Position numbers and translations under genes: made by a program. The notes under the pieces were generated by a model, which did no database searches, was not told the DNA's origin, and saw nothing but the letters and a program-made list of their open reading frames with translations. From Pelecanus crispus (Eukaryota; Chordata; Aves; Pelecaniformes; Pelecanidae), in assembly GCF_030463565.1 (NCBI RefSeq), contig NC_134643.1:211658583-211722582 (forward strand): DNA of 64,000 nt, read 5' to 3'. Every line of letters begins with the position of its first letter. Position 1 is the stretch's first letter. This document shows, one piece after another, positions 1 to 11,115 of the stretch.

Positions 1-2570
1 GAACAAAATGCATTATTTCTGTGCTGAGGAAGATTGAGCAGAACCGGGAGTTAAGCTGGGATACTTGGCAAGTGACACTCCGCTCTTAACACGAGGTATG
101 TAACCTACTGACCTTCACTACAGGGACTGGCAATTCATAGGCTAGACAGATAGCCTAAAAAAATTCTTGCCTAAAGCAGGAAAAGGTTTACCCACAGTTT
201 GAAATATATTTATTTTCTTTCTGCTCACCAGAGTGAAAAAGAGGTACCTGAAGGGGGAGTTGAGATATTTTTTGCATCTTATATATTTCAATTGTTTTAA
301 CAGTCGGATACAGTGTTTGGAAAATGGATTTTGCTGACAAAAAGGTGGCAATGTCTAGTGTCATTGTATATAGTGGAGAAAACCTATGCCAATTCCAGAG
401 AGTTGAAATGGAAAAGTTAGAAAATTCCCAAAGCTCCATTAAATATTTACAGACAAACCAAAAGAACTGAGGGCTTCCCACTACCCCCTTTTAAAATATT
501 CCTATTAAGGAAAACCACTTTGGTGATATCAGAGGTCACATTATGCATAAAATCCCATCACATTATCACATGCAATTTCCATGAAATTTTGTGTGTCATT
601 TACATAATCAAAAACACAATTTCAAAGTGGTGCCATAAAATCATGTGCTATTTGCTTTTGGTCTTTCTCCTTTAGTGTCTCATCTGCATCTAGAGACATA
701 ACCAAGTGTTATAAGCAGTTAATGATACGGCAACAAACTAGAAGTCAGCCTTATGCCGTGATTGCAACTAGAGCAACCTATCACATGGCTCTCTTCCTGC
801 GCCCAGATCACTTTTGTTGTGCAGATAGCATATTTACACAAGCTCAGGGGCATGCTCTATCTAATCTTCTGCTCTCTCAACTTTAATTTGTAACAGAACA
901 GTAATCTCAGATCTGTCCTAAGTAAGGTGGTTGCATCTACAGAAGCGTGTCTTTCTCCAAATATTATCTGTATAAGGTAGTACTATAATTCCACAATTAA
1001 TGCAGTTTATTATATCTGGATACATGATCAGATCACCTGGATGTCACAGACCATTTAAAAACACTTCTAGTAGCTTGGTTTATGGATCGATGCAGGGGTC
1101 AAGGAAAAAAACGTGTAAAATGTGACAATTTATGAACAAACTAGGTAAGAATCTTGTCTTATTATTTAGTAAAAGAAGTGATTCTTTAAGATACCAGGTG
1201 AAGATACACATATATGAACTGTCATTATTACAAAAAGGTAAAGTAGAGGAAAATAGTTACAAACAGACTTTTTTATTTAAGATTAATTTATTCTAAATTT
1301 ACCCAATGTAGTCCATTGTCCTGAAGCCGAGAGCAACTTTAAACTGGAGTTCACATTTTGATCATTAAAAAATGCCTATAATATCCAAATAAGAGAATAC
1401 AAGTTAATGAAATTAAACAAAAAATGATCATTTATAGTGCCTTGGATACTTGCAAAGCAAACTATAAGGATCCAATTAGTAGATTCTGTATGATCTTTCA
1501 GTTTGGATACTAAATATCACACCACCAAATACATGTTTGTGTAACTTTGTGTAGCCAGTGTTTTTTATATATTCAAGACAGCTTCATGTACCTATTTATA
1601 GATGCAGTATTAAGGTTTTACAGTAAAGCACTTTTAGTCCAAGAACACACAAAAAGGTTGTATGATATCCTTGGAGGTACAGAAAATGGAAGAAGAGATG
1701 AAACAATTCTATCTCTGCATGCAGTGTTGTTGAAGTCAAAAATGAAATGCTAAGTATGATTGCAAAATTTACATTTTGTAAATAAATTTGAAGCTTGGAA
1801 AGTGTAGAGACACACAAAAATTATTGAACAGTTACAGAAGAAATCCATAAGATACTGAAGGGATAGAGATGTTCCACAGTAAGATTTGAAGTACTCAATC
1901 TTATTGATTTATCAATTAAAAAAAAGGAGACATGCATAGTAATGTTGGTAGCTAACAAGTTTAAATGATAGATAAGCCAATTAAGAAAACCCACACTTAT
2001 GTGTATGCATACAAGCAGAGTGAATAAACATTGAAGAAGCTGCTAAGAAAATGATAGATTTTTCAGTCTCTGCGTCACCAAATCTCTTTACCACCTCTCC
2101 AGGATACAGAGAGATCAGACTATATAATGTAATGGTCCCTTTGTTCTCAATTAATTCACAGCTACTCAGAGTTCATAATTTCATAGTGATATATTTACAT
2201 TTTTAATTCAAAAGAGACAAGCATTGAGAAGGGAAAGCATATTTTGTGAAATTCAATCATTTGAAATGTTTATCAGTGGGAGATGAAATATTGGTGTATT
2301 TCTGTGTGAATTTTTTTAAAATACAAAAAGGCTGAAATCTTTATCCAGGATAACAATATAAAGTAGACATGCAACAAATCAAAGAGTTGTTTTTAAAACA
2401 ACAGATGTAAAAACCACACTGTTTTTAAAACCACAGGTTGTTATGCTTTTCTGTCTGCAAACAGATGAACAGATTTGACTTTGCAGACAACAAAACTGGA
2501 GGGGACAAAATCAGCAAGAGACTTGAGTCTCAAAAAGCTGAGAGCCCAAACTTCCAGTATAAAGCAATGG
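1..2570. other. CFAP300: CFAP300 intron 2 (left part), no gene seen
   Basis: AT-rich sequence with only short chance frames. I looked on the minus strand for the CFAP300 segment expected after exon 2 and did not find it, so this is most likely intron continuing beyond the left edge. No repeat family was recognised. Confidence 0.55.
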
Positions 2571-3023
2571 TATCCAGAGGAGGGCCACAAAAGTGATCCA
2601 AGGGCTGGAGCACCTCTCCTACGAGGACAGGCTGAGACAGTTGGGATTGTTCAGCCTGGAGAAGAGAAGGCTGCGGGGAGACCTTAGTGCAGCCTTCCAG
2701 TACTTAAAGGGGGCCTACAGGAAAGATGGGGACAGTCTTTTTAGCAGGGCCTGTTGTGACAGGACAAGAAGTAATGGATTTAAACTAAAGAAGAATAGAT
2801 CTAGACTGGATATAAGGAAGAAATTTTTTACAATGAGGGTGGTGAAGCACTGGCACAGGTTGCCCAGAGAGGTGGTGGAGGCCCCATCCCTGGCGGCATT
2901 CAAGGTGAGGTTGGACGGGGCTCTGAGCAACCTGATCTGGTTAAAGCTGTCCCTGCTCACTGCAGGGGGTTGGGCTAGATGACCTCTAAAGGTCCCTTCC
3001 AACACAAAGCATTCTATGATTCC
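2571..3023 (+). mobile_element. CR1 retrotransposon 3' fragment, plus orientation
   Basis: A 5'-truncated CR1 LINE inside CFAP300 intron 2. It starts at TCCAGAGGAGGGCCAC and ends with the CR1 terminal repeat ATTCTATGATTCC. A partly open frame at 2593-2982 encodes the C-terminal tail of the CR1 ORF2 protein ([20 protein letters not shown], later [16 protein letters not shown]). It is a relic with no reverse transcriptase core and cannot move by itself. It is nearly identical to the inverted copy at 4701-5295, so both belong to the same fairly young subfamily. Confidence 0.95.
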
Positions 3024-3483
3024 ATCCAAGAAATTTTAAAATCTTGTATTTTCAGATATATGGTGCACATGCACATCTAATTGCATGGTGTAGTTACTGT
3101 GACAAAGCAGTAATAGCTGTAAGCAAGGGTACCAACTGTATGTACACTGTTTAAAGTCTTCCCCTGGGTCAATTTCCTAACTAAATGTGGTGGCCAAGAT
3201 CAGCATCTATTCAGATTGCCATTCTTGGGAATCTTGAATGACTAAATTGTTCCCTCTTAAAACAGAGTAACATTAGTACAGACTAAAATATTTTTACTGG
3301 ACAATACAGTTAACCCACAAAGTAAGACTTGAGCACCACACCTAAATCACCTACTTTCAAGGAGACAGTGAGCAGGCGAATGGCATGCTAACACTGCTAC
3401 AATGTTTGCCATTATGCAGTTTTCCAATAGCTATAATTTCATGGAAAAAAAGTCAACTTAAAATAAAAAGGACTTAAAACTAC
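3024..3483. other. CFAP300: CFAP300 intron 2, part next to exon 2
   Basis: About 460 bp between the CR1 fragment and exon 2, following donor GTAGTT at 3483. AT-rich, with nothing further recognised. Confidence 0.6.
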
Positions 3484-3565
3484 CATAACAAATTCATCCT
3501 TTTGATAGGGCTTAAACTGCTGGTCAAAACTGAATGCTTGTGCTGCGATCCTGCCTTGCATGGAC
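3484..3565 (-). CDS. CFAP300: CFAP300 coding exon 2
   Basis: This 82-bp exon continues CFAP300, a cytoplasmic factor needed to assemble and load axonemal dynein arms. On the minus strand it follows a clear acceptor (TTTCCATTTCAG) and reads SMQGRIAAQAFSFDQQFKPY, then QKDEFVM. This closely matches the human CFAP300 segment that follows exon 1, as I know the family. Exon 1 ends with TG and this exon supplies the next G, restoring a Trp codon. The exon ends in phase 0 at an ATG codon, before donor GTAGTT. The family next has a stretch beginning AFFKDP. I could not find that in the remaining 3.4 kb, so exon 3 probably lies beyond the left edge. Confidence 0.93.
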
Positions 3566-4086
3566 CTGAAATGGAAAAATGAGATTACATATTCTGCAGA
3601 CATACTAGGTACTTATTCACTCTGCAAATTTGCCTAGGTATGCTACATAAAGTCCTATTCTGACCAATAATTACACTTTTTTCTTTTTCTTTTTTCCCAT
3701 TCTCACTTATAACCGCCTCCCACCCCTCCTTGGAGAGGTGGGGGAAGCACGACCGCTGCTCAGGGAGCATCAGAGCAACGCTGCGAAACTGAAGTAGATC
3801 CTGGCTAACTCCGGAAGGCAAGGATAAATGCCTTGCACCTCAGAACAAGCCTTTTACGTGCCTGAAAAGTACCGAGGAGACTTCCAACTGCGGGCGGTGG
3901 GGGGAAAAAAAAAAAAAAAAGAAAAAAGGAGAGACACGGACCCGCCGCCAGGAGAGCGGGAGCCCTGAGGGCGCGGTGCCGGCCCCAGCCCTCAGCACCG
4001 CCCGCCTTTTCCCCTCCCACCCGCCTCCCGTCGCTCCCCGCCACCCCCAGCGAGGCGCCCCTCGCAGCGGGCTTTCCCCCTCCCAC

Positions 4087-4196
4087 CATTTGAGGAGCCG
4101 GTCCCCGATGGCCCTGTCCTCCAGGCAGGGGAAAGCTTTCTGGGGCAGGGGGCGGAAATCGAAGCCCGCCGCGCAGCGCCGATCCCCGGCGGCCAT
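4087..4196 (-). CDS. CFAP300: CFAP300 coding exon 1 (start codon)
   Basis: First coding exon of CFAP300 (C11orf70). The family works in the cytoplasm, with other dynein assembly factors, to preassemble outer and inner dynein arms; human loss causes primary ciliary dyskinesia. The ATG is at 4196-4194 in an AAGATGG context and is the first in-frame ATG downstream of the CpG-rich leader. The frame stays open upstream only through non-ATG codons. The exon encodes 36 residues plus two bases. The part FDFRPLPQKAFPCLEDRAIG then DRLLKW aligns with the conserved N-terminus of vertebrate CFAP300 (FRFLPQRTFSLL...RLRQW). The donor is TG|GTGGGA, a usable but non-optimal site. Intron 1 is 521 bp. Longer open frames over the same bases on both strands are by-products of high GC. 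Confidence 0.93.
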
Positions 4197-4213
4197 CTTC
4201 CGGCGGCTCGGCG

Positions 4214-4227
4214 GTCGCCGTGGAAAC
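4214..4227. promoter_or_regulatory. Putative RFX X-box upstream of CFAP300
   Basis: The bases GTCGCCGTGGAAAC match the X-box pattern GTNRCC-NN-RGYAAC at all but one defined position. The motif is bound by RFX factors that drive ciliary genes, often together with FOXJ1. It lies 17 bp upstream of the CFAP300 ATG inside the CpG island, where such sites usually sit. Function is inferred from motif and position. Confidence 0.6.
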
Positions 4228-4700
4228 GGCGCCGCGCAGGCCCTGCTCGGCCGCCGCGCTCCCGCCGCGGGGCTCGGCCCCGCCACCAGCGTTCCGCTCG
4301 CCCGCCCCGCGGGGGCGAGGGCCTGGCTGCCCCTCTGCTGGCAGGGTGTCTTTGGTTTGACCCATAAAATCCCCTAATTACACATCAGTCTTCTCCCCCC
4401 TCCCCTCTGCTCCTGTCTGTGCACCGGGAAAACTCTTTCAGGCTTGCCAAAGTAGAGCCTGGCCCACAGGGACTGTGTGCACCGGCAGGCAAAGGTGGGA
4501 GCGGGACCCCCGTTGCTCCCCTAATCAATGCTGCTCCCAGTAACGTAATGCCAAAACGAATTGGGAAAAGCGCAAAGTTATGAATTATGAAGCTTTAATG
4601 AATCAGGGCTGCTTCTTGCTTCCCAAGGTGTTGAGCCATTTGGGAACAGCAAGGTCGTGCGTTAAGGTCTTCCCAGTGGAAAATGTAAGGAAAGTACATC

Positions 4701-5295
4701 ACAGAATCATAGAATCATAGCATGCTTTGGGTTGGAAGGGGCCTTTAGAGGTCACCTAGCCCAACCCCCCTGCAGTGAGCAGGGACAGCTTTAACCAGAT
4801 CAGGTTGCTCAGAGCCCCGTCCAACCTCACCTTGAATGTTGCCAGGGATGGGGCCTCCACCACCTCTCTGGGCAACCTGTTCCAGTGCTTCACCACCCTC
4901 ATTGTAAAAAATTTCTTCCTTATCTCCAGTCTAGATCTGTTCTTCTTTAGTTTAAATCCATTACTCCTTGTCCTGTCACAACAGGCCTTGCTAAAAAGAT
5001 TGTCCCCATCCTTCCTGTAGGCCCCCTTTCAAGTACTGGAAAGTCGCAATAAGGTCTCCTCGCAGCCTTCTCTTCTCCAGGCTGAACAACCCCAACTCTC
5101 TCAGCCTGGCCTCATAGGAGAGGTGCTCCAGCCCTCGGATCATTTTTGTGGCCCTCCTCTGGACCCGCTCCAACAGGTCCATGTCCTTCCTGTGCTGAGG
5201 GCCCCAGAGCTGGACGCAGCACTGCAGGTGAGGTCTCACCAGAGCAGAGCAGAGGGGCAGAATCACCTCCCTCGACCTGCTGGCCACGCTGCTTT
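4701..5295 (-). mobile_element. CR1 retrotransposon 3' fragment, minus orientation
   Basis: This 5'-truncated CR1 lies just upstream of the CFAP300 CpG island. Its 3' end is on the left, with repeated AGAATCATAG motifs at 4701-4720. The minus strand encodes the end of the ORF2 protein ([20 protein letters not shown]..., then [20 protein letters not shown]). That frame is broken near 5000, where it shifts. By eye it matches the plus-oriented copy at 2571-3023 at about 95% over 450 bp. Confidence 0.95.
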
Positions 5296-8200
5296 TGACA
5301 TCATTACTTCAGGAACTTATTTCTAAAAGTCCAGTAAAGCAAGAGCCACCTTGCAAAATTTGGGGAATTTCCTGCCCTTTGCAGGGAAAGCAGTGAGAGT
5401 TTAAGGCTGCTGCACATCTTGCGCTATATCCTTTAGCAATCCAGCCACCTCCAAAATCAGCTCTCACTTTGCTGCAGATCTCAAGAAATGTCATTTTCCC
5501 ATTAATCTGCTGCTCAGGATAAACAGCGGCCCATTTCTAAGAAGTTTACCAGTGGTTTTGTTTGTTTCTAATTAAAACATATAATAAAAATCAAGCTGAA
5601 TCGCATTCGATTTGACTAGAAAGCCGAAGAGAAAGGTGCAGCGTGCCACGACAGCTGGGAGCAAAGCTGAAACTGCTGACGTGCGCTCCCTTGTCTTATC
5701 GACCTCTAAAAGATGTCCTACAGATTTAACTTGTAAGACATGTTAGTCAAACAGGCTTGCATGAAAGGAGTCCAGAAGAAACAGATATCACAATCCTATT
5801 AAGAAACCCTGTTTTAACATAGTTTCAGTAGAATTTATCTCTCACTACATACTCACTAAATCTTGTAAAAGAGTACTTACACCAGCAGGCTGCAGTTCAG
5901 CAGACCAAGTTCTTGTGTAGCAGCTATGTGACATTTAAGGAGCCATTCCCCTGTATCTTCTCCATTCTGTTTTCTCCAAGTGTTTTCCCACATGCTTTGA
6001 TTCTTTTTCCCAAAAAAATTTTACTTACACCTAAATAACAATAGAAAATAAAGCTATGCTATGCTTCAAGATGTTAAATGGTAGAAACAGTTCAAGAAGG
6101 GATAAAGGAAAAGTGTGCTGCCTTCTTAGTATTTAAATACGATCTAAAGAGGAGACACCTGCAAAAATTTGTTATAACCTTATTCTCAACACGTCTCCAC
6201 CTGCTTCAGCAGTACCCCGTCTGTTAAATTCCTCTTGCCACTAATATTACTAGCCAGAGATTAAATAGCCAAAATGAAAGAACTGGTTTGGGCAGGGAGT
6301 GATGTGTAGCAACAACTACCAAACACATCAATACTCAATTTTGAGTTGTGCGGAATCTAATACAGGATTAAAAAAAAAAGAGTGAAACTTCAGGTCTTTT
6401 GGGGCAGAAATTCCTACTGACTTCAATGAGGATTTTCTCTGATTCAAGTGTTGAATCAACAAGCATACGCTTAAATCCCATTGAAATCTAGAGTGTTTAA
6501 ATGCTTTGATGAATCAGGAGTAAGGAAATGAGTAAGGACTTCAGGACTGGCTCAGGAGGGTCAGGACGGGAAGTTCTGAACTATGGAATTAAGTTCTTTA
6601 ATGTTGTGCCATCTACCTATCATAGTTTTATAATTCAACATTTCCATTTTTAAGCAGTTTACAATAATAAAAGTTAAACCGGGACTTTGAGTTTAAACAC
6701 TGACCTCATTATCCTCTGATGTCATTTACCACAGCCTGAAGTAGAAAGTCAGGCAACAGTACTCTTTTAAACACAAACATTTAACTTGTTTTTTAAAAAG
6801 TTAAGGATTTTATGGTCTCACAGAAGATATTTGTAGGGTGGAAAATATATTTTTCTGCCGCAGAATGAAGTCTTGTAAGTATATATTATTAAGCAATAGT
6901 AGTCCCTCACTTTTGACCAGACTAATTTTCAGCATTGTTTGTTTTTCACATATTTACTTATATGTGATTTTGAAGAGCTTTACAGTCCTGAATAAACTGC
7001 AGCCTTTAAGTGCAAAGCAAACAAGCCAGCCTTTCCATGGCAAACAGAAATCAAATTACAGAGGACCAGCCCTGTTGCACCTTTGCGAAGTGCATCAGTC
7101 TTTAAGGCAAAGGTCAGCTGGTGACGGAGCAGCAGCCCGTTCCAGTCGGGGAGGTAGCGAAGAACCTGAGCAGCAACTCCTCCCTCCCTCCTGGAGAAGT
7201 CTTCAGCATCGCTAAGGGATAGTAAAGCCACATGAATTAGCTGCACAGAGGAGGAAAGGAATAATTACCAATATACATCTGTGAAATAAATTAGTCTTTC
7301 CAGTGTTAAAATACTGTAGGAAAAGTCTGATGGAGAGTAAATTAAAGTCCAGATCCTGCATCTTGTCTGTAATGAGGACTAGAACCCCCCACAACAGAAA
7401 GCACTGTACTCTATGGTGAAGCTCAGCTCCCGTGAAAGACGCACAGGGTATCAATGTCCAATTCTAGGCAATTGCACTGATAAAAGACTCCAGGTTCAAC
7501 TCTGCGAGAGAGACAGAAGCCGATCAGAAGCCAATTAAGGATATCTCTAAATTAGCAGATAGGAAAGACTGTGGTATATCTGAATTCTCCCTTTTCTCCA
7601 CCCCCACCCCAAATGTTGTCCTTCAGTAACCCAGTGCTGCAGGGCAGGAGTCCCTGTCCGCTCTGGAGCCATGCTCTGGATCCTCAGATGAAGGCAGACA
7701 CCAACACTTCTGCTTGCAGAGAACTGCCAGAAGTTTTCTTTTAAAACACAACCAAAGAGCTCATGGTGGCCACCATGCACCTAGAGCCCTCGCCCAGGAA
7801 GAGGGAAATCTGGATTTTAGCCTCTTTCAGCATGAGGAAGCTCACAGCTTTTACATCTAAAGTGCCTCAACTAACTAGGGCTGGTGTCATGTCCCCGAGT
7901 TAACCTACCACTGTCCTAGCAAGCTTATTTCTGGATCACAGTGTCAGGGCCCTGCAGAGAGTCAGCAGCCACCTTTCCCCAACGACGTGGCTGCCCACAC
8001 TCAAGGCTGGCTCTGCTGTAACCTTGAGTCAGATGGCTGTGAGAAGAGCTGGGTGGGACAGAGCTGTGAGGCGCCTCGATAGCAGCCTCATCCTCTTGGC
8101 TTGGGAGCTGTGTTTCAGCCCCAGCTGTTGACCCTGTTCCTCGCAGGAGCTGCGTGGAGAGCATGCCTGTGCCTGGCCGTGAGCCCCACTGATCCTGAGC

Positions 8201-11041
8201 CTGACCTCAGACTCAACTTGTCTCATCAGTATGGACTGGCCTGGTGATCTGGGCTCGTGGTTGAATGTGGTCGCTGTCAGCAGACCTGTTTTGCTGTTCT
8301 GGTTGGGGTGCTGCAGGACGGGGCCATGTCAGGGAGGGCACTGCCCTACCAGCCTGGCTGTCACCCTCCGGCTCCCAGCACACCCCGTCGTACAGAGCAG
8401 CCCCCTCTTGCTGCTGCCTGACACACAGTATGTGGTAGAAAGATGGTTGTGCTTATGCTAGATTTGCCCATGTTGCCTGTTTTATTTTAATCAACTTGGT
8501 ATATCTCAGTGACTGTTCCATTAATAACGTTTGCTTCCAAAGGACCTGTGATATATTGTTTTATACATGCACTACAGCCTATTATGAGGCTTAATTGAAA
8601 CAGCAATGCCAAAATAGATAATTTACAATTTGCATCATAAAAAGTACTTAGAGATAAGTAGCAAAGAAAATACATGAGACTAAATACCAAAAGTGAGTTT
8701 AGGCATCAAAGCATTGCAATGCCTAAATTTTCTTTGGTCCTGAAGAAAGAAACATGAGATGCTGGAGATGCACAGCAAGAATTAGTGAGGCCCAGGAAAC
8801 TCAACACAGTGCATGTGACACCCTCCAGGCCTATCTAAGAGGGAAACAAAGAGGATTCATGCACTTAAGTCTCATTTCTCTTATACAATTTATGTACTCC
8901 CCTGGAGATTCGCTGCCTTAAAGCTCTGATTTGAAGCCTGGTGTCTAAACACAGTTTCTCTAAATCAGATACGGGTTGCTGTTTCTTTTAAACCCAGCAG
9001 AAGAGAAAAGAGTGACTGAGCTGCTATTCCTCTTTTCAAGCAATACATGAGTTATTCGTATACACAAGTAGCAACTGAGATACCCAGTTTCAAATTCACC
9101 CTGTGCTTTGAGAGTCAGCACTATACTCCCTTTCTTGTAGGACCGCAAGCCAAAAACACATAGCTTGCATACATAGTTTTCATATACAGTTTACATACAA
9201 AAGCTTACAAGGCATCTGGGTAATTGTATCTCAAACTGTTTCCCTATGTAGAAAATAACATTTTACTATAGTAGTTGGAGAACATAAACATGAATTTGTC
9301 TCTATAACTTCTTGGTTAGGGCCTTTAGGAGGGAGGGGGCACCTCTGGGGCCTGTTCAAGTGCCAAATACTGTTTACTACTTTTATCCAGTGACTGCCTG
9401 GCTAATACAAAATATTGAAGTAATCTTGGATTTAGGCATGTGAATTCTTCAGCAACCCTATTTTAAATGCTTTTTACTGATTCTGACTAATTGGGGTTTT
9501 TCCTTATTATTTGTAGAGAATTGTGTAGCCACGCTGCAAGGTGTTCTGTCAGTTACCCAGCACAGTTTTACATATATATTAAGAACTAAATTTTGCCTAG
9601 AGACATGCTTTTGTCTTCATTGATTTTTGATGCTCACATCTCTTGTCTTGAAAACAAATTCCTTTAAAGTGTAACAGTTCCTCTCCCTTCTACATGCATG
9701 AGTACAGCAGTACCAGGCTACAGGATGTGCTGGTTTTCTCTGGACGGTGATCAGGGTATTTGTGGGCGTGACCAAAGTTCTAGATGCTGGAGGCTTGATT
9801 CAGTTGCTTGAACTTGGTGTCTGTTACCATTTAAGATCCCTCAAGGGATTGGAACATCTTCATAGGGCTGTCAGATATGACACAAGACCTAGAGGACACC
9901 TGTGCTCCTCCAGATTGGTGACTGGAGGTCAGGTGGGCATTTCAAATGGCACTAGACCTAGAGGTGAGAGCTGAGACCTGGGGGTGTGTTTCAGCTTCAA
10001 AGACTTAATTTTACGTGTCTACTTGTAGATGTTTACAGGTCAGCTAAGCTTCCATTATCATCAGGGGAGATCAAGATCTCAATTTAATTGCATAGAGAGG
10101 CATTTCAGCTGCCCAAGGTACCTTTCAGATTGCCCCAGATACCCCTTTTCTGATTTTCTGGAATGGCAGCTGGAGGCTGAGTCTACTCTAAGTAATGATA
10201 TATCTGCCAGCTCCATAAAGGCAATACTCTGCTTTGTCTCAGATGGAACTAGATGGCCATGTGCAAGCATCTGAATTGAGTCATAAGTCAGTACGGTCCT
10301 TATAGTCAACAGATTTATTCAGCTGACAAGATGTCTACCATAAGGTGAGCTGAAAAACATCCTAAACTCCATACCTGAACTCTATTGAATGTATGATTGC
10401 ATGCGTACCTAATGTACATGTTACCTGTATACACCTACCCAACAGGCACCTAAAGTTAGGATTCAGGGATGAATTCCAGTTGTGGAGTTGCTGGCTGAGT
10501 GGCTGAAAAAGGCACACCTGTCCCTTCTGTTGTAAACTTACTTAATGTCCTTCTTAGCTCTATACACCTTATTCTCCACCTATACTCTTGGCAAAGCATC
10601 TAAGACTATTATCTTCCCCACCAATATTTTGAACATCCCAGTTTGGCCCCACTCCCCCATACCTACGAGCAAATTACAGCTATCGCCAGGATCCCAGTTC
10701 CTGTGCGCCTTCCCTCACTCTCTCCCACCTTTGGCACATTATACCCAACCTTGGGTTACTTTGTCCCTTCTCCTCCCACTGACCCTCAGGGATCTTTGCA
10801 GCCTATGCTGCTCTCTGTGCCGTAGCATTCATGTCTCGCTCACAGCTCCTTCACTATATGTACCAAAGCCAGCCAGTTATTGACTTTCTGTTAAAAATAG
10901 TGGGCAGAAATATCACCACTATCTTTTCCACCATTTTTTCTTCTCTGAAAAGGGCTATATATGATTTTATTACTCTCTGTAAAAGGATTCTTTTTGTGTA
11001 TTTTGTATTGGACTACTGAATTAGAGATGAGTTATAAGCAT
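5296..11041. other. Intergenic, no gene seen
   Basis: Upstream of CFAP300. Many short frames on both strands, none with exon-like borders or recognisable protein similarity. The stretch 7900-8440 is somewhat more GC-rich than its surroundings. No repeat family was recognised. Confidence 0.5.
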
Positions 11042-11115
11042 ATCATAGAATCATAGAATCACAGAATGCTTTGGGTTGGAAGGGACCTTTAGAGGTCATC
11101 TAGCCCAGCCCCCAT
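11042..11115 (-). mobile_element. Short CR1 3'-end remnant
   Basis: About 74 bp with the reverse-oriented CR1 terminus (two ATCATAGAATC motifs, then CTTTGGGTTGGAAGGGACCT). This is an extreme 5' truncation that left only the 3' untranslated end. Confidence 0.9.

Larger units (their letters stand above)
3880..4340 (-). promoter_or_regulatory. CFAP300: CpG island and promoter region of CFAP300
   Basis: An abrupt GC- and CpG-rich stretch inside AT-rich surroundings covers CFAP300 exon 1, the start of intron 1 and about 140 bp upstream. No TATA box is evident. On the minus strand an ETS-type CCGGAAG (4203-4197) runs directly into the ATG, giving an AAGATGGCCGCC core that resembles a YY1 site. This arrangement is typical of TATA-less promoters with the initiator near the start codon. 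The transcription start is inferred, not seen. A plus-strand transcript leaving the same island is possible, but I see no coding support for one. Confidence 0.75.

Noticed and set aside
1..3483. Search for CFAP300 exon 3
   Set aside because: No minus-strand segment resembling the expected AFFKDP-type continuation was found, so the exon is presumed outside the window.
3805..4377. Long overlapping frames on both strands across the CpG island (186, 148 and 133 codons)
   Set aside because: They are by-products of high GC. Only the 36-codon CFAP300 segment on the minus strand has family similarity and splice agreement.
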